Positions 25,801-33,438 of a DNA stretch of 64,000 nt are shown piece by piece. The translations under genes were made by a program, and so were the position numbers. Location of the stretch: NCBI GenBank assembly GCA_037444825.1, contig JBBILR010000010.1:1-64000 (forward strand), read 5' to 3'. The notes under the pieces are model-generated. The model made no database searches and had not been told where the DNA came from. It worked only from the letters and a program-made list of their open reading frames with translations. Source of the stretch: JBFLVU01 sp037444825. GTDB lineage: Bacteria; Acidobacteriota; UBA4820; DSQY01. Positions within the stretch are counted from its first letter, which is position 1, and every line of letters begins with the position of its first letter.

Positions 25801-26009
25801 CGGCCTTCGTGGGGATCCCTTACGCCCCCATGGGCCAGACCTTCGTGGGAGGGCTCACCGCCGGGACCATCCTCACCCTCCTCGTGGTCCCCCTCTTCTA
25901 CACGATCTTCGACGACGCCCGAGGCGCGCTGGCCCGCCGGGCCTCCCGGGTGGCCTCCGAGTGGGGACCGGCGAGGCTCCTGGGCCGGAGCGCCGGGGAG
26001 GGGCCTTGA
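22887..26009 (+). CDS. RND-family efflux transporter, second of two
   Basis: A 1040-residue RND pump. I place the start at GTG 22887, which overlaps the previous stop (GTGA) and has GAAGGAGG at ideal spacing. It carries SLRRPVTTLMLFLSFLVLGG at TM1, the TM4 motif GLMLSVGMLVDNSVVVVENT, and the final motif GVVVNNAIVLIDRVNQLR. The length and loop sizes are normal, unlike its partner. Two different RND subunits translated in tandem, as in MdtBC, suggest a heteromeric pump served by the adaptor at 18180. Confidence 0.93.
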   Translation: MREALLPAFSLRRPVTTLMLFLSFLVLGGAALGRIPLQLLPDGFNPPFMWIWIPYPNSSPTEVEDKITRPLEESLRTLKNLDGIWSTSRNDAAVVRMRFDSNTDMGLAYAEARDRVERVKPTLPEDVREVYLQRANPNDEAVYVLGVQFEGAVDDPYHLLKDGLGQRLLRLPGVAKVDVGGADEKVVQVELLMDRIKAHRVNLYDLTRRLRRDNFTLASGRVDEAGKRYLVRSLARYPSLEAIGDLPVRNDGLKISDIARVTYGVPEVTRYFRIDGRPSYVLEVFKDSASNTVEVCRRIDAEVKELARRYGGVRFIPFDNDAQYIEESLSLLLQNGLLGGLFAGLLLFFFLRRVKITLLITLAIPAALLITVVVMNFAGQSLNIISMMGLMLSVGMLVDNSVVVVENTNRLQQEEGLEPRAAALQGASEVSLAILMSTLTTMVVFLPSVLLTRDGMMRFFMGQLAIPLCVSLAASLLVGLLFIPLWASMVLRDRRPPGRIHRLFDGLYERSLGALGRLYLDLLERVLTRRALSLTLLVLLFALTVAVPFRKVHMTEEDHGNGRTIWVGFTFPGSFTLEEADAFMRKVEAKVESVRDRYDVKHYRIWVSRTRGNLRVLLKDMKESDLEVPWVAEHLVKELPTQPGVTQFTNWSQSLSTGEADMRVYLLGDDTAALLATSEEVVRRFRGIPGVVAVETDLSEGNDEVRLELDREALERYGVSPEVLTSTVAYAVRGYPLPRHRMGDRDVEVRIQVQKADRENVDQIRDLAIPSASGGTVPLGSVASFRVRKALNEITRFNGRTALALKISTTLKDKKELENRVRAVMDQMELPPGMRLSTENLLGRGGSPGQDFAAGLALSVCFVFLLMGVLFESFLLPFVVITSIPLAFAGSWWLLYAMGSEMNIMAVIGTILLAGVVVNNAIVLIDRVNQLRLLGRSREDALKEAARQRFRPILMTALTTILGLLPMAFGKAAFVGIPYAPMGQTFVGGLTAGTILTLLVVPLFYTIFDDARGALARRASRVASEWGPARLLGRSAGEGP

Positions 26010-26079
26010 CAGGCGGAGCGCGCCCTGCCTACCCTGGCCCCAAAACGGGGCGGGAGGATGGGGAAAGGGAGGAAGGGTC

Positions 26080-27801
26080 GTGTGCGCCAAACACCGGAGT
26101 GCCAAAGTACCCCTGAAGAGCCCTTCCGCCGGGGACACCCTTCTGCGCGCCGCGGCGGATTTCATGGCGGACGGTCTTCTCCTGCTGGACGCGTCGGGGA
26201 AGGTTCTCTTCGCCAACGCCGCCCTGGAGCGGTTGACGGGAGTCTCCCGCAGCACCCTGGAAGGGCGTCTCCTGAGCGACCTGGCCTCGGGAGGCCCCCC
26301 CGAGTCCCTCTTCGCCTACCTCCTCTCCCACTGGGAGGACGAGGGGGATGGGGAGAATCCCGCCGCACACCTCCTTCCCGGGGGGGGCACGGCCCACCTC
26401 AGCGTGACCCTGAGGCGGACGACGGAAAACGGTGGCCTCCGCGTGGCGGTGGTGCGGGACGCCGCCCGGGCTCGGCGCGCCGAAGAGCAGGCCCTGTACG
26501 ACGCCTTCCACGACCCCCTCACGGGCCTCCCCAACCGGGCCCTCTTCCTGGACCGGGCGGGACAGTGCCTGGCCCGGTCCCGCCGCAGCGAGGAGGTCCG
26601 CTTTGCCCTCCTGGTCATGGACCTGGACCGCTTCAAGGTGGTGAACGACAGCCTGGGCCACGCGGCGGGCGACCGGATCCTGGTGGAGACGGGGCGCCGG
26701 ATCCAGGAGAGCCTTCGGCCCGCCGACACGGTGGCCCGGCTGGGGGGCGACGAATTCGGCCTCCTCATCGAGGACGTGCGGGACACGAGGGACGCCCTGG
26801 CCCTTTCCGAGAGGCTCCAGAAGCTCCTCCTCCCCCCCTTCACCGTGGAGGGTCAGGAGGTCTTCGCCACCGCCAGCATCGGGGTCGTGCTGGGCTCCCC
26901 CGCCTACGAGAAGCCCGAGGACCTCCTCCGGGACGCCGACACGGCCCTTTACCGGGCCAAGGGGCTGGGCAAGGCCCGGTCGGTGGTCTTCGACCCCTCC
27001 ATGCACCAGACCGCCGTGGCCCTCTTCCGGATGGAGACCGACCTCAGGCGGGCCGTGGAGAAGGAGGAGTTCCGGGTCTTCTACCAGCCCATCGTGTCCC
27101 TGAAGACCGGAAAAACCGCCGGCTTCGAGGCCCTGGTGCGGTGGCAACACCCCCGGCGGGGGCTCGTGTGGCCGGCGGAGTTCATCGGCCTCGCCGAGGA
27201 GACGGGGCTCATCGTCCCCATCGGCCTTTTCGTCCTGAGGGAGTCCATCCGCCAGCTCCGGGCGTGGCAGAGCCGCCACCCGCGCACGCCGCCCCTGGTG
27301 ATGAGCGTCAACCTGTCGGGGATCCAGTTTTTGAGGCCCGAACTCATCACCCAGCTGGACCTGGCCCTTCGCGAATACGGCGTGGAAGGCAGCACGCTGA
27401 AGCTCGAGCTCACCGAGAGCGTCATCATGGAGCACGCCGAGTACGCCAAGGATATGATGGCCCAGATGAAGGCCCAGCAGATCACCCTCTGCATCGACGA
27501 CTTCGGGACGGGGTACTCCTCCATGAGCTACCTGAGGCGGTATCCCATCGACACGGTGAAGATCGACAAGTCCTTCATCTCCAAGATGGACACCGACGCC
27601 GAGAGTCTGGAGATCGTGCGCACCGTGGTGACCATGGCCCACAACCTCGGCAAGGAGGTCATCGCCGAGGGGGTGGAAACGCGGGAACAGCTCGCCAAGA
27701 TCAAGTCCCTGAAGGTGGAGTACGCCCAGGGCTTCTTCTTCTCCAAGGCCGTGGACCGGGAGGCGGCGGACTCCCTCGTCACCTGGCGATGGTTCTGGTG
27801 A
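26080..27801 (+). CDS. PAS-GGDEF-EAL protein (c-di-GMP turnover)
   Basis: A 573-residue signalling protein starting with GTG (GGGAGGAAGGGTC upstream). PAS sensor residues about 20-130; GGDEF domain about 140-300 with an intact active site RLGGDEFGLLIED; EAL domain about 320-570 with GFEALVRW, NLSG, LELTES, IDDFGTGYSS, VKIDKSF and IAEGVET. These are the metal- and substrate-binding residues of active phosphodiesterases. Both catalytic sites look complete, so it could make and break c-di-GMP. There is no transmembrane segment, so it is cytoplasmic. Confidence 0.95.
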   Translation: MCAKHRSAKVPLKSPSAGDTLLRAAADFMADGLLLLDASGKVLFANAALERLTGVSRSTLEGRLLSDLASGGPPESLFAYLLSHWEDEGDGENPAAHLLPGGGTAHLSVTLRRTTENGGLRVAVVRDAARARRAEEQALYDAFHDPLTGLPNRALFLDRAGQCLARSRRSEEVRFALLVMDLDRFKVVNDSLGHAAGDRILVETGRRIQESLRPADTVARLGGDEFGLLIEDVRDTRDALALSERLQKLLLPPFTVEGQEVFATASIGVVLGSPAYEKPEDLLRDADTALYRAKGLGKARSVVFDPSMHQTAVALFRMETDLRRAVEKEEFRVFYQPIVSLKTGKTAGFEALVRWQHPRRGLVWPAEFIGLAEETGLIVPIGLFVLRESIRQLRAWQSRHPRTPPLVMSVNLSGIQFLRPELITQLDLALREYGVEGSTLKLELTESVIMEHAEYAKDMMAQMKAQQITLCIDDFGTGYSSMSYLRRYPIDTVKIDKSFISKMDTDAESLEIVRTVVTMAHNLGKEVIAEGVETREQLAKIKSLKVEYAQGFFFSKAVDREAADSLVTWRWFW

Positions 27802-27804
27802 AGA

Positions 27805-27832
27805 GGCCCGCCGGGAGTCTCCCCGGCGGGCC
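27805..27832 (+). terminator. GC-rich hairpin after the GGDEF-EAL gene
   Basis: GGCCCGCCGGG, a six-base loop, then CCCGGCGGGCC forms an 11-base perfect stem. It starts 4 bases after the stop codon. No T run follows, so termination is less certain than at 18092. Confidence 0.5.
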
Positions 27833-27884
27833 CTGGCGAATCTCGAAACGGTCGTATACTGTCCCCCGGAGCCGGAGACCCCCC

Positions 27885-28490
27885 ATGGCCTACCCCCTGC
27901 GATGCGTCCACTGCGGTGAAGAGTACGACGCGCAGAAGGCGGCCGTCTGCACCTGCGTGGGGACCACCCGGACCTTCCGGTGCCCCCACTGCGGCAAGTG
28001 CTTCTGCCAGGCCCCCAAGGCCTACCGCGACGCCTTCTGGAAGAACGCCCCCGAAAGCCTCTGGCGGCTCCGGGTGGCCAAAGCCCCCGCCCCTGCGACG
28101 GAAACCCGCAAGACCCCGGGTCGCCCGCTGGTGTTGGTGGTGGAGGACGACCGGGAGGTACGGGCCTTCGCCCGGGCGGCTCTGGAATCGGCGGGGTTCT
28201 CGGTCCTGGAAGCGGGGGACGGGGAGGAGGGCCTCCGCCTCGCCGCCCGCCACAAACCCGAAGCCGTTCTCACCGACGCGCTGCTTCCCCGGCTGGACGG
28301 CCGCAAGCTCTGCGCCCGGCTCAAGGCCGACCCCGCCACCGCCTCCATCAAAGTGGCGGTGATGACCGGGGTGTACAAATCTTCCCGGTACGCCCAGGAG
28401 GCCAGGGCCCAGTTCGGAGCCGACGCCTACCTCGTCAAGCCGCTGGACCCCGAAAAACTCCAGGAAGTACTCCTCGCCCTCCTGCGTTAG
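27885..28490 (+). CDS. Zinc-ribbon plus receiver-domain response regulator
   Basis: A 201-residue protein. An N-terminal double zinc-ribbon (RCVHCGEEYDA, CTCVG, CPHCGKCFC; residues 6-46) is fused to a receiver domain (about 80-201). The receiver has LVLVVEDDREVRAF, the phospho-acceptor Asp in AVLTDALLPRLDG and the Lys in YLVKPLDPEKL. There is no classic output domain. The zinc-ribbon may be a protein- or nucleic-acid-binding input. A -10-like TATACT occurs at 27855-27860. Its cognate kinase is not adjacent. Confidence 0.85.
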   Translation: MAYPLRCVHCGEEYDAQKAAVCTCVGTTRTFRCPHCGKCFCQAPKAYRDAFWKNAPESLWRLRVAKAPAPATETRKTPGRPLVLVVEDDREVRAFARAALESAGFSVLEAGDGEEGLRLAARHKPEAVLTDALLPRLDGRKLCARLKADPATASIKVAVMTGVYKSSRYAQEARAQFGADAYLVKPLDPEKLQEVLLALLR

Positions 28491-28534
28491 ACCGGCGGGC
28501 GTCCTTCCTCGCCCCCAGCTTTCGGGAGGCTGTC

Positions 28535-29536
28535 ATGCGGGTCAAGGCCATGGCGGTGATGGAGCGGGGCGGCCCCCTCGTCCCGTACGCCTACGAAACG
28601 GCTCCCCTCGGGCCCCACGACGTCCTTCTGGAGGTCCGGGCCTGCGGAATCTGCCACAGCGACCTCCACATGGCCGACGACGACTGGGCCATCACCCGCT
28701 TCCCGCTGGTGCCCGGCCACGAGGTGGTGGGGGTGGTGCGGGAGCGGGGAAGGGAGGTGGCGCACCTCGCCGTCGGAGACCGGGTGGGGGTGGGCTGGCA
28801 GCGCTCTTCCTGCCTGACCTGCCCCGACTGCCTCTCGGGCCGGGAGAACCTCTGTTCCGAAAACCGGGGCCTCATCGTCGGGGGCCACGGCGGCTTCGCG
28901 AGCCACCTCGTGGCCGATTCCCGCTTCTGTTTTCCCCTCCCGCCGGGCATCCCCGACGAAGCGGCCGGGCCCTTGCTCTGCGGCGGGGTGACGGTCTATT
29001 CGGCCCTGCGCCACGCGGGGATGACCTCCGGCCAGGAGGTGGGGGTGGTGGGGCTGGGCGGACTGGGGCACCTGGCGGTGCAGTTCGCCGCCCGCCTCGG
29101 AAACCGCGTCACGGCCTTCACCACCAGCGAGGACAAAGCCTCCTTCGCCGCCCGCCTGGGGGCCCACCGGACGGTGGTGGTGCGGGAGGGGGAACGCCCC
29201 CGCGCCGAAAGGCCTCTGGACATCCTCCTGCAGACCGTCCCCCGGGACCCCGGCCTGGCCCACTTTCTCGACCTTCTCGGCTCCGACGGGACCCTCGCCT
29301 TCGTGGGCGTCCCCCTGGAGCCCATTCCCCTGCCGGTGTGGGCCCTCCTCTCCAAACGGCGCCGGATCATGGCCAGCCCCATCGGCGGGCGGGCCCTGGT
29401 GGCCGAGACGCTGGACGTGGCCGACCGTTTCGGCGTCCGTCCCGTGGTGGAGACCTACCCCCTCGCCGAGGCGCAGAAGGCCTTCGACCGCCTGCGGGAG
29501 AACCGCGTTCGCTACCGCGCCGTCCTCCTGCCTTAG
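28535..29536 (+). CDS. Zinc-dependent alcohol dehydrogenase (CAD/YahK-like)
   Basis: A 333-residue medium-chain dehydrogenase. The catalytic zinc ligands are in ACGICHSDLHMADDDW and PLVPGHEVVG; the structural zinc site is CLTCPDCLSGRENLC. The nucleotide loop is VGVVGLGGLGHLAVQFA. It is most like the cinnamyl/YahK subgroup, which reduces aldehydes with NADPH. ATG at 28535 is preceded by CGGGAGGC. It stands alone between signalling genes, so the physiological aldehyde is unknown. Confidence 0.9.
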   Translation: MRVKAMAVMERGGPLVPYAYETAPLGPHDVLLEVRACGICHSDLHMADDDWAITRFPLVPGHEVVGVVRERGREVAHLAVGDRVGVGWQRSSCLTCPDCLSGRENLCSENRGLIVGGHGGFASHLVADSRFCFPLPPGIPDEAAGPLLCGGVTVYSALRHAGMTSGQEVGVVGLGGLGHLAVQFAARLGNRVTAFTTSEDKASFAARLGAHRTVVVREGERPRAERPLDILLQTVPRDPGLAHFLDLLGSDGTLAFVGVPLEPIPLPVWALLSKRRRIMASPIGGRALVAETLDVADRFGVRPVVETYPLAEAQKAFDRLRENRVRYRAVLLP

Positions 29537-29556
29537 TTCGAGGCCCCGTCCGGCCC

Positions 29557-29585
29557 TTGCCGGCGAGCCTCCGCTCGGGTACAGT
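29557..29585 (+). promoter_or_regulatory. Sigma-70-type promoter for the propeller-GGDEF gene
   Basis: TTGCCG (29557-29562) and TACAGT (29580-29585) are separated by 17 bases, 44 bases before the ATG at 29629. Confidence 0.5.
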
Positions 29586-29628
29586 GGGCGAGGCCGAGGG
29601 GGGCCCGGCATCGGAGGTAGGACCCGCC

Positions 29629-32613
29629 ATGAAGAGCGCCGCCTGGGCCGTCCTCCTTCTTCCCCTCCTCGGCGCCCCCCTTTCTTCCCCCGCGCTGGAC
29701 CCGGATCGGGCCCTCAACCAGTACGGCCTCGCCGTGTGGACCGCCGACCAGGGACTTCCCCAGAACTCCGTCTCCGCCCTTCTCCAGGACCGGGAGGGGT
29801 ACCTCTGGATCGGAACCCAGGAGGGGTTGGCCCGCTTCGACGGCCAGACCTTCCTGGTCTTCGACAAGCGCCGGGAGCCCCTCTTTACCTCCGCCAGCGT
29901 CCTGAGCCTCTGGGAAGCCCGGGACGGAACCCTGTGGGTGGGGCTGGAGGCGGGGGGGATCCTCGGACGAAGGAACGGGCGCTTTTTCCGTCCCGGGGAA
30001 GGAGGCCCCCTGGTCGACGAGAGCGTCAACGCCCTGTGGGAGGACGCCGGCGGCACCCTGTGGATCGGCACCGCCGAAGGACACCTCTACACCTGCCGGA
30101 AGGACCGCGTCGCCCCCCGAAGCGTCCCGGGACTGGCGGGGACCTGTATTTACGCCCTGGCCGGCGACGGCGAAGGCTCCCTGTGGGCGGGGACCAACGA
30201 GGCGGTGGCCCGGCTTCGCGAGGAGGTCTGGGAGACGGTTCTCTCCAGCGACAAGGAGCCGGACTGGTTCTACGCCCTCCTCCCCGGAAAGGACGGCCTC
30301 TGGGTGGGCAGCTACCGGGGCCTTCACCGATGGGAGAAGGGCCGCTCCCGCCGCTGGGGGGAGGAGGCGGGCCTGCCCGGCCCCACCGTCAACGCCCTCC
30401 TACCCGAGGAAGGCTCCTCCACCCTGTGGCTGGGAACCTCCCGGGGCCTGGTCCGTTTCCGGAATGGGGCCTTCGAGCTTCTGGACGAACGGGAGGGCCT
30501 CCCCAACCCCCAGGTGGGAAGCCTCTGCCTGGACCGGGAGGGCGGGCTCTGGGCGGGCACCAAAGGGGGGCTCGCCCACCTCTACGACGCCGACGTGGTC
30601 ACCGTGGGGAGGAGGCAGGGGCTTCGCTCCGAGGTGGTCCTGGCCGTGGCGGAGGACGCGGGGGGTGCCCTCTGGGTGGGAACGGAAAGCGGCGGCCTCG
30701 TTCGCCGGGAGGGGGGGCGTTCGGAGGCGGTGGGCCAGGAACTGGGGCTTGCGGACGCCACCGTGTCCACCCTGCACCCCGAACCCGGCGGGGCCCTCCT
30801 TTTCTTCGCGGACGGGCACGGCCTCTTCGAGTGGCGGGACGGAAAGGTCCGCCGTCTCCACCCGGAGGTAAAGGAGCTCCGCCACTACTCCGTTTCGGAC
30901 CTGAAGAGGCTGAGGGACGGCCGCCTGGCCGTAGCCGCCTCCTCGGGGCTTTACCTCGAGGAGACGGGCGGCGGGCGCCTGAAACGCATCCGGCCCGACG
31001 ACCGCTGGCCCAGCCCCATCCTCAACGCCCTGTGGGAGGCTCCCGACGGCACCCTCTGGGCCGGGGGGGATGGAGGGCTCCTGCTCTTCCGGGAGGGCCG
31101 CCTCCAAAAGGTCTACGGTAAGGCCGACGGCCTGCCGGACCTCCGGATCAACGGCCTCTTCGAGGGGGAGGAGGGGCGGCTCTGGGTCACCACCTCCGGC
31201 GGCCTGGCCCTCTTCGAGAACGGCCGTTTCCACCCCCTCACGGCCCGAGAAGGCCTTCCCAACGAGACCCTCTTCGCCGCCCTGGAGGACCGGCGGGGAA
31301 GCCTCTGGCTCTCCTCCAACGGGGGTCTCTTCCGAGCCCAGGCGGAGGAGGTGGCGGCCGCCTGCCGCGGGGAAAAGGGCGCCGTTTCCTTTCAAGTCTT
31401 CGGAAAGGCCGACGGCATGGCCAGCGGGGAGTGCAACGGCGGAACCCAGCCCCCCGGCTGGCGGGCCTCTTCCGGCCGTCTTCTCTTCGCCACCATGAAG
31501 GGGGTGGCGGTGGTGGAGCCCCGGCGGCTACGCCCGAACCTCGCGGCCCCTCCCGTGACGCTGGAGGGGGCGGCGGTGAACGGGCGGCCCGTTTCTCTCG
31601 AAGGGGGGCGCCTGGTCGTCCCCCCCGGCCGGCACCGCGTGGAAATCCGCTTCAGCGCCCTCACCTTCTCCGCCCCCGAGCGGGTTCGGTTCCGCTTCCG
31701 CATGGAACCCTTCGACGCCGACTGGAGCCCGCCGCAACCCTTCCGGACGGCCGTCTACACCGCCCTTCCGCCGGGCACCTACACCTTCCGCGTCACCGCC
31801 TGCAACAAGGACGGCGTCTGGAACGAGGCGGGGGCCTCCCTGGCGGTGGTTCAGAAGCCGCGAATTTACGAGCGAAGGTCGGTTCAGGGGCTGGCGCTCC
31901 TGCTCCTGCTCTTCGCGCTGGCCTCGGCCTGGCGGGTCCGGGAGAGGCGGGCGGAGGCCCGGGAGCGGGAGCTCACGCGCCTGGTGGAGCTGCGAACGGC
32001 CGCCCTCCACGACCTCAACGCCCGGCTGGAGCGGCAGGCGGCGGACCTGGAGGAGGCCAACCGGAGGCTCGCCTTCCTCTCCCGGCTGGACGAACTCACG
32101 GGCCTCTTCAACCGGCGGACCTTCGACGAGGCCCTGGAGAGCGAGTGGCGGCGGGCCCTGCGAACGAGGCAGCCCCTGGCCCTGCTCATGGCGGACATCG
32201 ACCACTTCAAGGCCTTCAACGACGCCTACGGCCACCTGGAGGGGGACGCCTGCCTCTCCCGGGTGGCGGCGGCCCTCCGGGAGGGCGTGGGGCGCGCGGG
32301 GGATCTCGTGGCCCGGTACGGCGGCGAGGAGTTCGCCGTCATCCTTCCCGGCCTGGACCTGCCCGCCGCCCTCCAGGTGGCCGAGACCCTTCGGCGCCGG
32401 GTGGAGGCCCTGGCCATCCCCACCGCCGTCTCCGACGCCGCCCCCGTGGTCACCCTCAGCCTCGGCGCCGCCTCCGTCGTCCCGGACCGGGAGCACCTCC
32501 CCCGAGATCTCCTGGCCCGGGCCGACGCCGCCCTCTACGAGGCCAAGCGGAAGGGCCGGAACCGTGTGGAGGGGTCGGACGCAGAGGACCTTCAGGAGCG
32601 CTTCCCAGGGTAG
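29629..32613 (+). CDS. Periplasmic propeller sensor diguanylate cyclase
   Basis: A 994-residue membrane protein with a signal peptide. About eleven two-component-regulator propeller repeats follow (units such as YLWIGTQEGLARFDG, TLWVGLEAGG, TLWLGTSRGLVRF, ALWVGTESGGL, RLWVTTSGGLALF), then a Y_Y_Y immunoglobulin-like domain (about 690-750), one transmembrane helix (GLALLLLLFALASAW), a coiled coil and a GGDEF domain with active-site RYGGEEFAVILPG. The extracytoplasmic part resembles the sensor of Bacteroides hybrid two-component systems, here coupled to c-di-GMP synthesis. The ligand is unknown. Its 3' end overlaps the convergent nth gene by 22 bases. Confidence 0.93.
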   Translation: MKSAAWAVLLLPLLGAPLSSPALDPDRALNQYGLAVWTADQGLPQNSVSALLQDREGYLWIGTQEGLARFDGQTFLVFDKRREPLFTSASVLSLWEARDGTLWVGLEAGGILGRRNGRFFRPGEGGPLVDESVNALWEDAGGTLWIGTAEGHLYTCRKDRVAPRSVPGLAGTCIYALAGDGEGSLWAGTNEAVARLREEVWETVLSSDKEPDWFYALLPGKDGLWVGSYRGLHRWEKGRSRRWGEEAGLPGPTVNALLPEEGSSTLWLGTSRGLVRFRNGAFELLDEREGLPNPQVGSLCLDREGGLWAGTKGGLAHLYDADVVTVGRRQGLRSEVVLAVAEDAGGALWVGTESGGLVRREGGRSEAVGQELGLADATVSTLHPEPGGALLFFADGHGLFEWRDGKVRRLHPEVKELRHYSVSDLKRLRDGRLAVAASSGLYLEETGGGRLKRIRPDDRWPSPILNALWEAPDGTLWAGGDGGLLLFREGRLQKVYGKADGLPDLRINGLFEGEEGRLWVTTSGGLALFENGRFHPLTAREGLPNETLFAALEDRRGSLWLSSNGGLFRAQAEEVAAACRGEKGAVSFQVFGKADGMASGECNGGTQPPGWRASSGRLLFATMKGVAVVEPRRLRPNLAAPPVTLEGAAVNGRPVSLEGGRLVVPPGRHRVEIRFSALTFSAPERVRFRFRMEPFDADWSPPQPFRTAVYTALPPGTYTFRVTACNKDGVWNEAGASLAVVQKPRIYERRSVQGLALLLLLFALASAWRVRERRAEARERELTRLVELRTAALHDLNARLERQAADLEEANRRLAFLSRLDELTGLFNRRTFDEALESEWRRALRTRQPLALLMADIDHFKAFNDAYGHLEGDACLSRVAAALREGVGRAGDLVARYGGEEFAVILPGLDLPAALQVAETLRRRVEALAIPTAVSDAAPVVTLSLGAASVVPDREHLPRDLLARADAALYEAKRKGRNRVEGSDAEDLQERFPG

Positions 32614-33293
32614 GGACAGGCTTCGGAGAGGGGGCAGGACCCGCACCGCGGGGCCACGGGCCGGCAGACCTGCTGCCCGAAGGAGACCAAGAGCCCGTTG
32701 ACGGGGATCCACCACCGCCGGGGCAGGATATTCCGGAGCTCCGCCTCCGTCTCCTCCGGGGTCCTCGTCTCCACCACCCCCCACCAGTTGCAGATCCGGT
32801 GGACGTGGGTGTCCACGCAGATCCCCGGCTTGCGGAAGCCCTCGGTGAGGACCAGGTTGGCGGTCTTGCGGCCCACCCCCGGCAGGGCCAGGAGGGCCTC
32901 CAGGTCGTCGGGGACCTTCCCCCCGTGGCGCTCCAGGAGGGCGCCGGCCAGGGCCTTCAGCGCCCGGGCCTTGGTCCGGTAGAAGCCCACCGGCCGGATG
33001 GCCTCCTCCAGGACCGCCAGGGGAAGGTCCCGGAGGGCCTCCGGGGTGGGGGCCAGGGGGGCGAGGCGCTGGGCGGCCTTCTCGGTGACGGCGTCCCGCG
33101 TCCGTAGGGACAGGATGGTGGCCACCAGGATGGAAAAGGGATCCCCCCCCTCCTCCCGGATGCGGCCCACCACCGGTTCCTCCCGCCCGTCCGCCCACCG
33201 CTCGAGAACCTCGAGGAACCGAACGAAGGCGTGCACCGGCAGGGGCGAGGCGGGCCTCGGCCACCGGATGGGTTTTCGCGCCGCCGCCTTCAT
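32592..33293 (-). CDS. nth: Endonuclease III-type DNA glycosylase
   Basis: A 233-residue base-excision repair enzyme. The helix-hairpin-helix LPGVGRKTANLVL is followed by the catalytic aspartate in CVDTHVHRICN. The C-terminal [4Fe-4S] ligands are spaced C-X6-C-X2-C-X5-C (CRPVAPRCGSCPLSEAC), as in Nth. The Nth Lys normally lies before the HhH; here the helix region contains ILSLRTRDAVTEKA. It removes oxidised pyrimidines. The gene is convergent with, and overlaps, the diguanylate cyclase gene. Confidence 0.93.
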   Translation of the reverse strand: MKAAARKPIRWPRPASPLPVHAFVRFLEVLERWADGREEPVVGRIREEGGDPFSILVATILSLRTRDAVTEKAAQRLAPLAPTPEALRDLPLAVLEEAIRPVGFYRTKARALKALAGALLERHGGKVPDDLEALLALPGVGRKTANLVLTEGFRKPGICVDTHVHRICNWWGVVETRTPEETEAELRNILPRRWWIPVNGLLVSFGQQVCRPVAPRCGSCPLSEACPYPGKRS

Positions 33294-33363
33294 GGTCTCT
33301 CCTCCGCTTCCGAGACAAAGCCCGGCGGGGAGGATAGCCGCCCCCGGGCTTTCGGGTCAAGCG

Positions 33364-33391
33364 AAAAAAAGGCCGGGGCCGAAGCCCCGGC
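33364..33391 (-). terminator. Rho-independent terminator of trpB2
   Basis: On the minus strand GCCGGGGC-TTCG-GCCCCGGC is followed by CTTTTTTT. The TTCG tetraloop and T run make it a textbook terminator, about 50 bases after the trpB2 stop. Confidence 0.92.
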
Positions 33392-33438
33392 GAACGAAGG
33401 GAGGATCCTTCCGCCGGAGGGCGGAAGAAGAGGAGGGG

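Noticed and set aside
23033..26116. A 1027-codon open frame on the plus strand inside the second RND gene
   Set aside because: The other frame encodes a complete RND transporter. The alternative is low-complexity His/Pro/Arg sequence.
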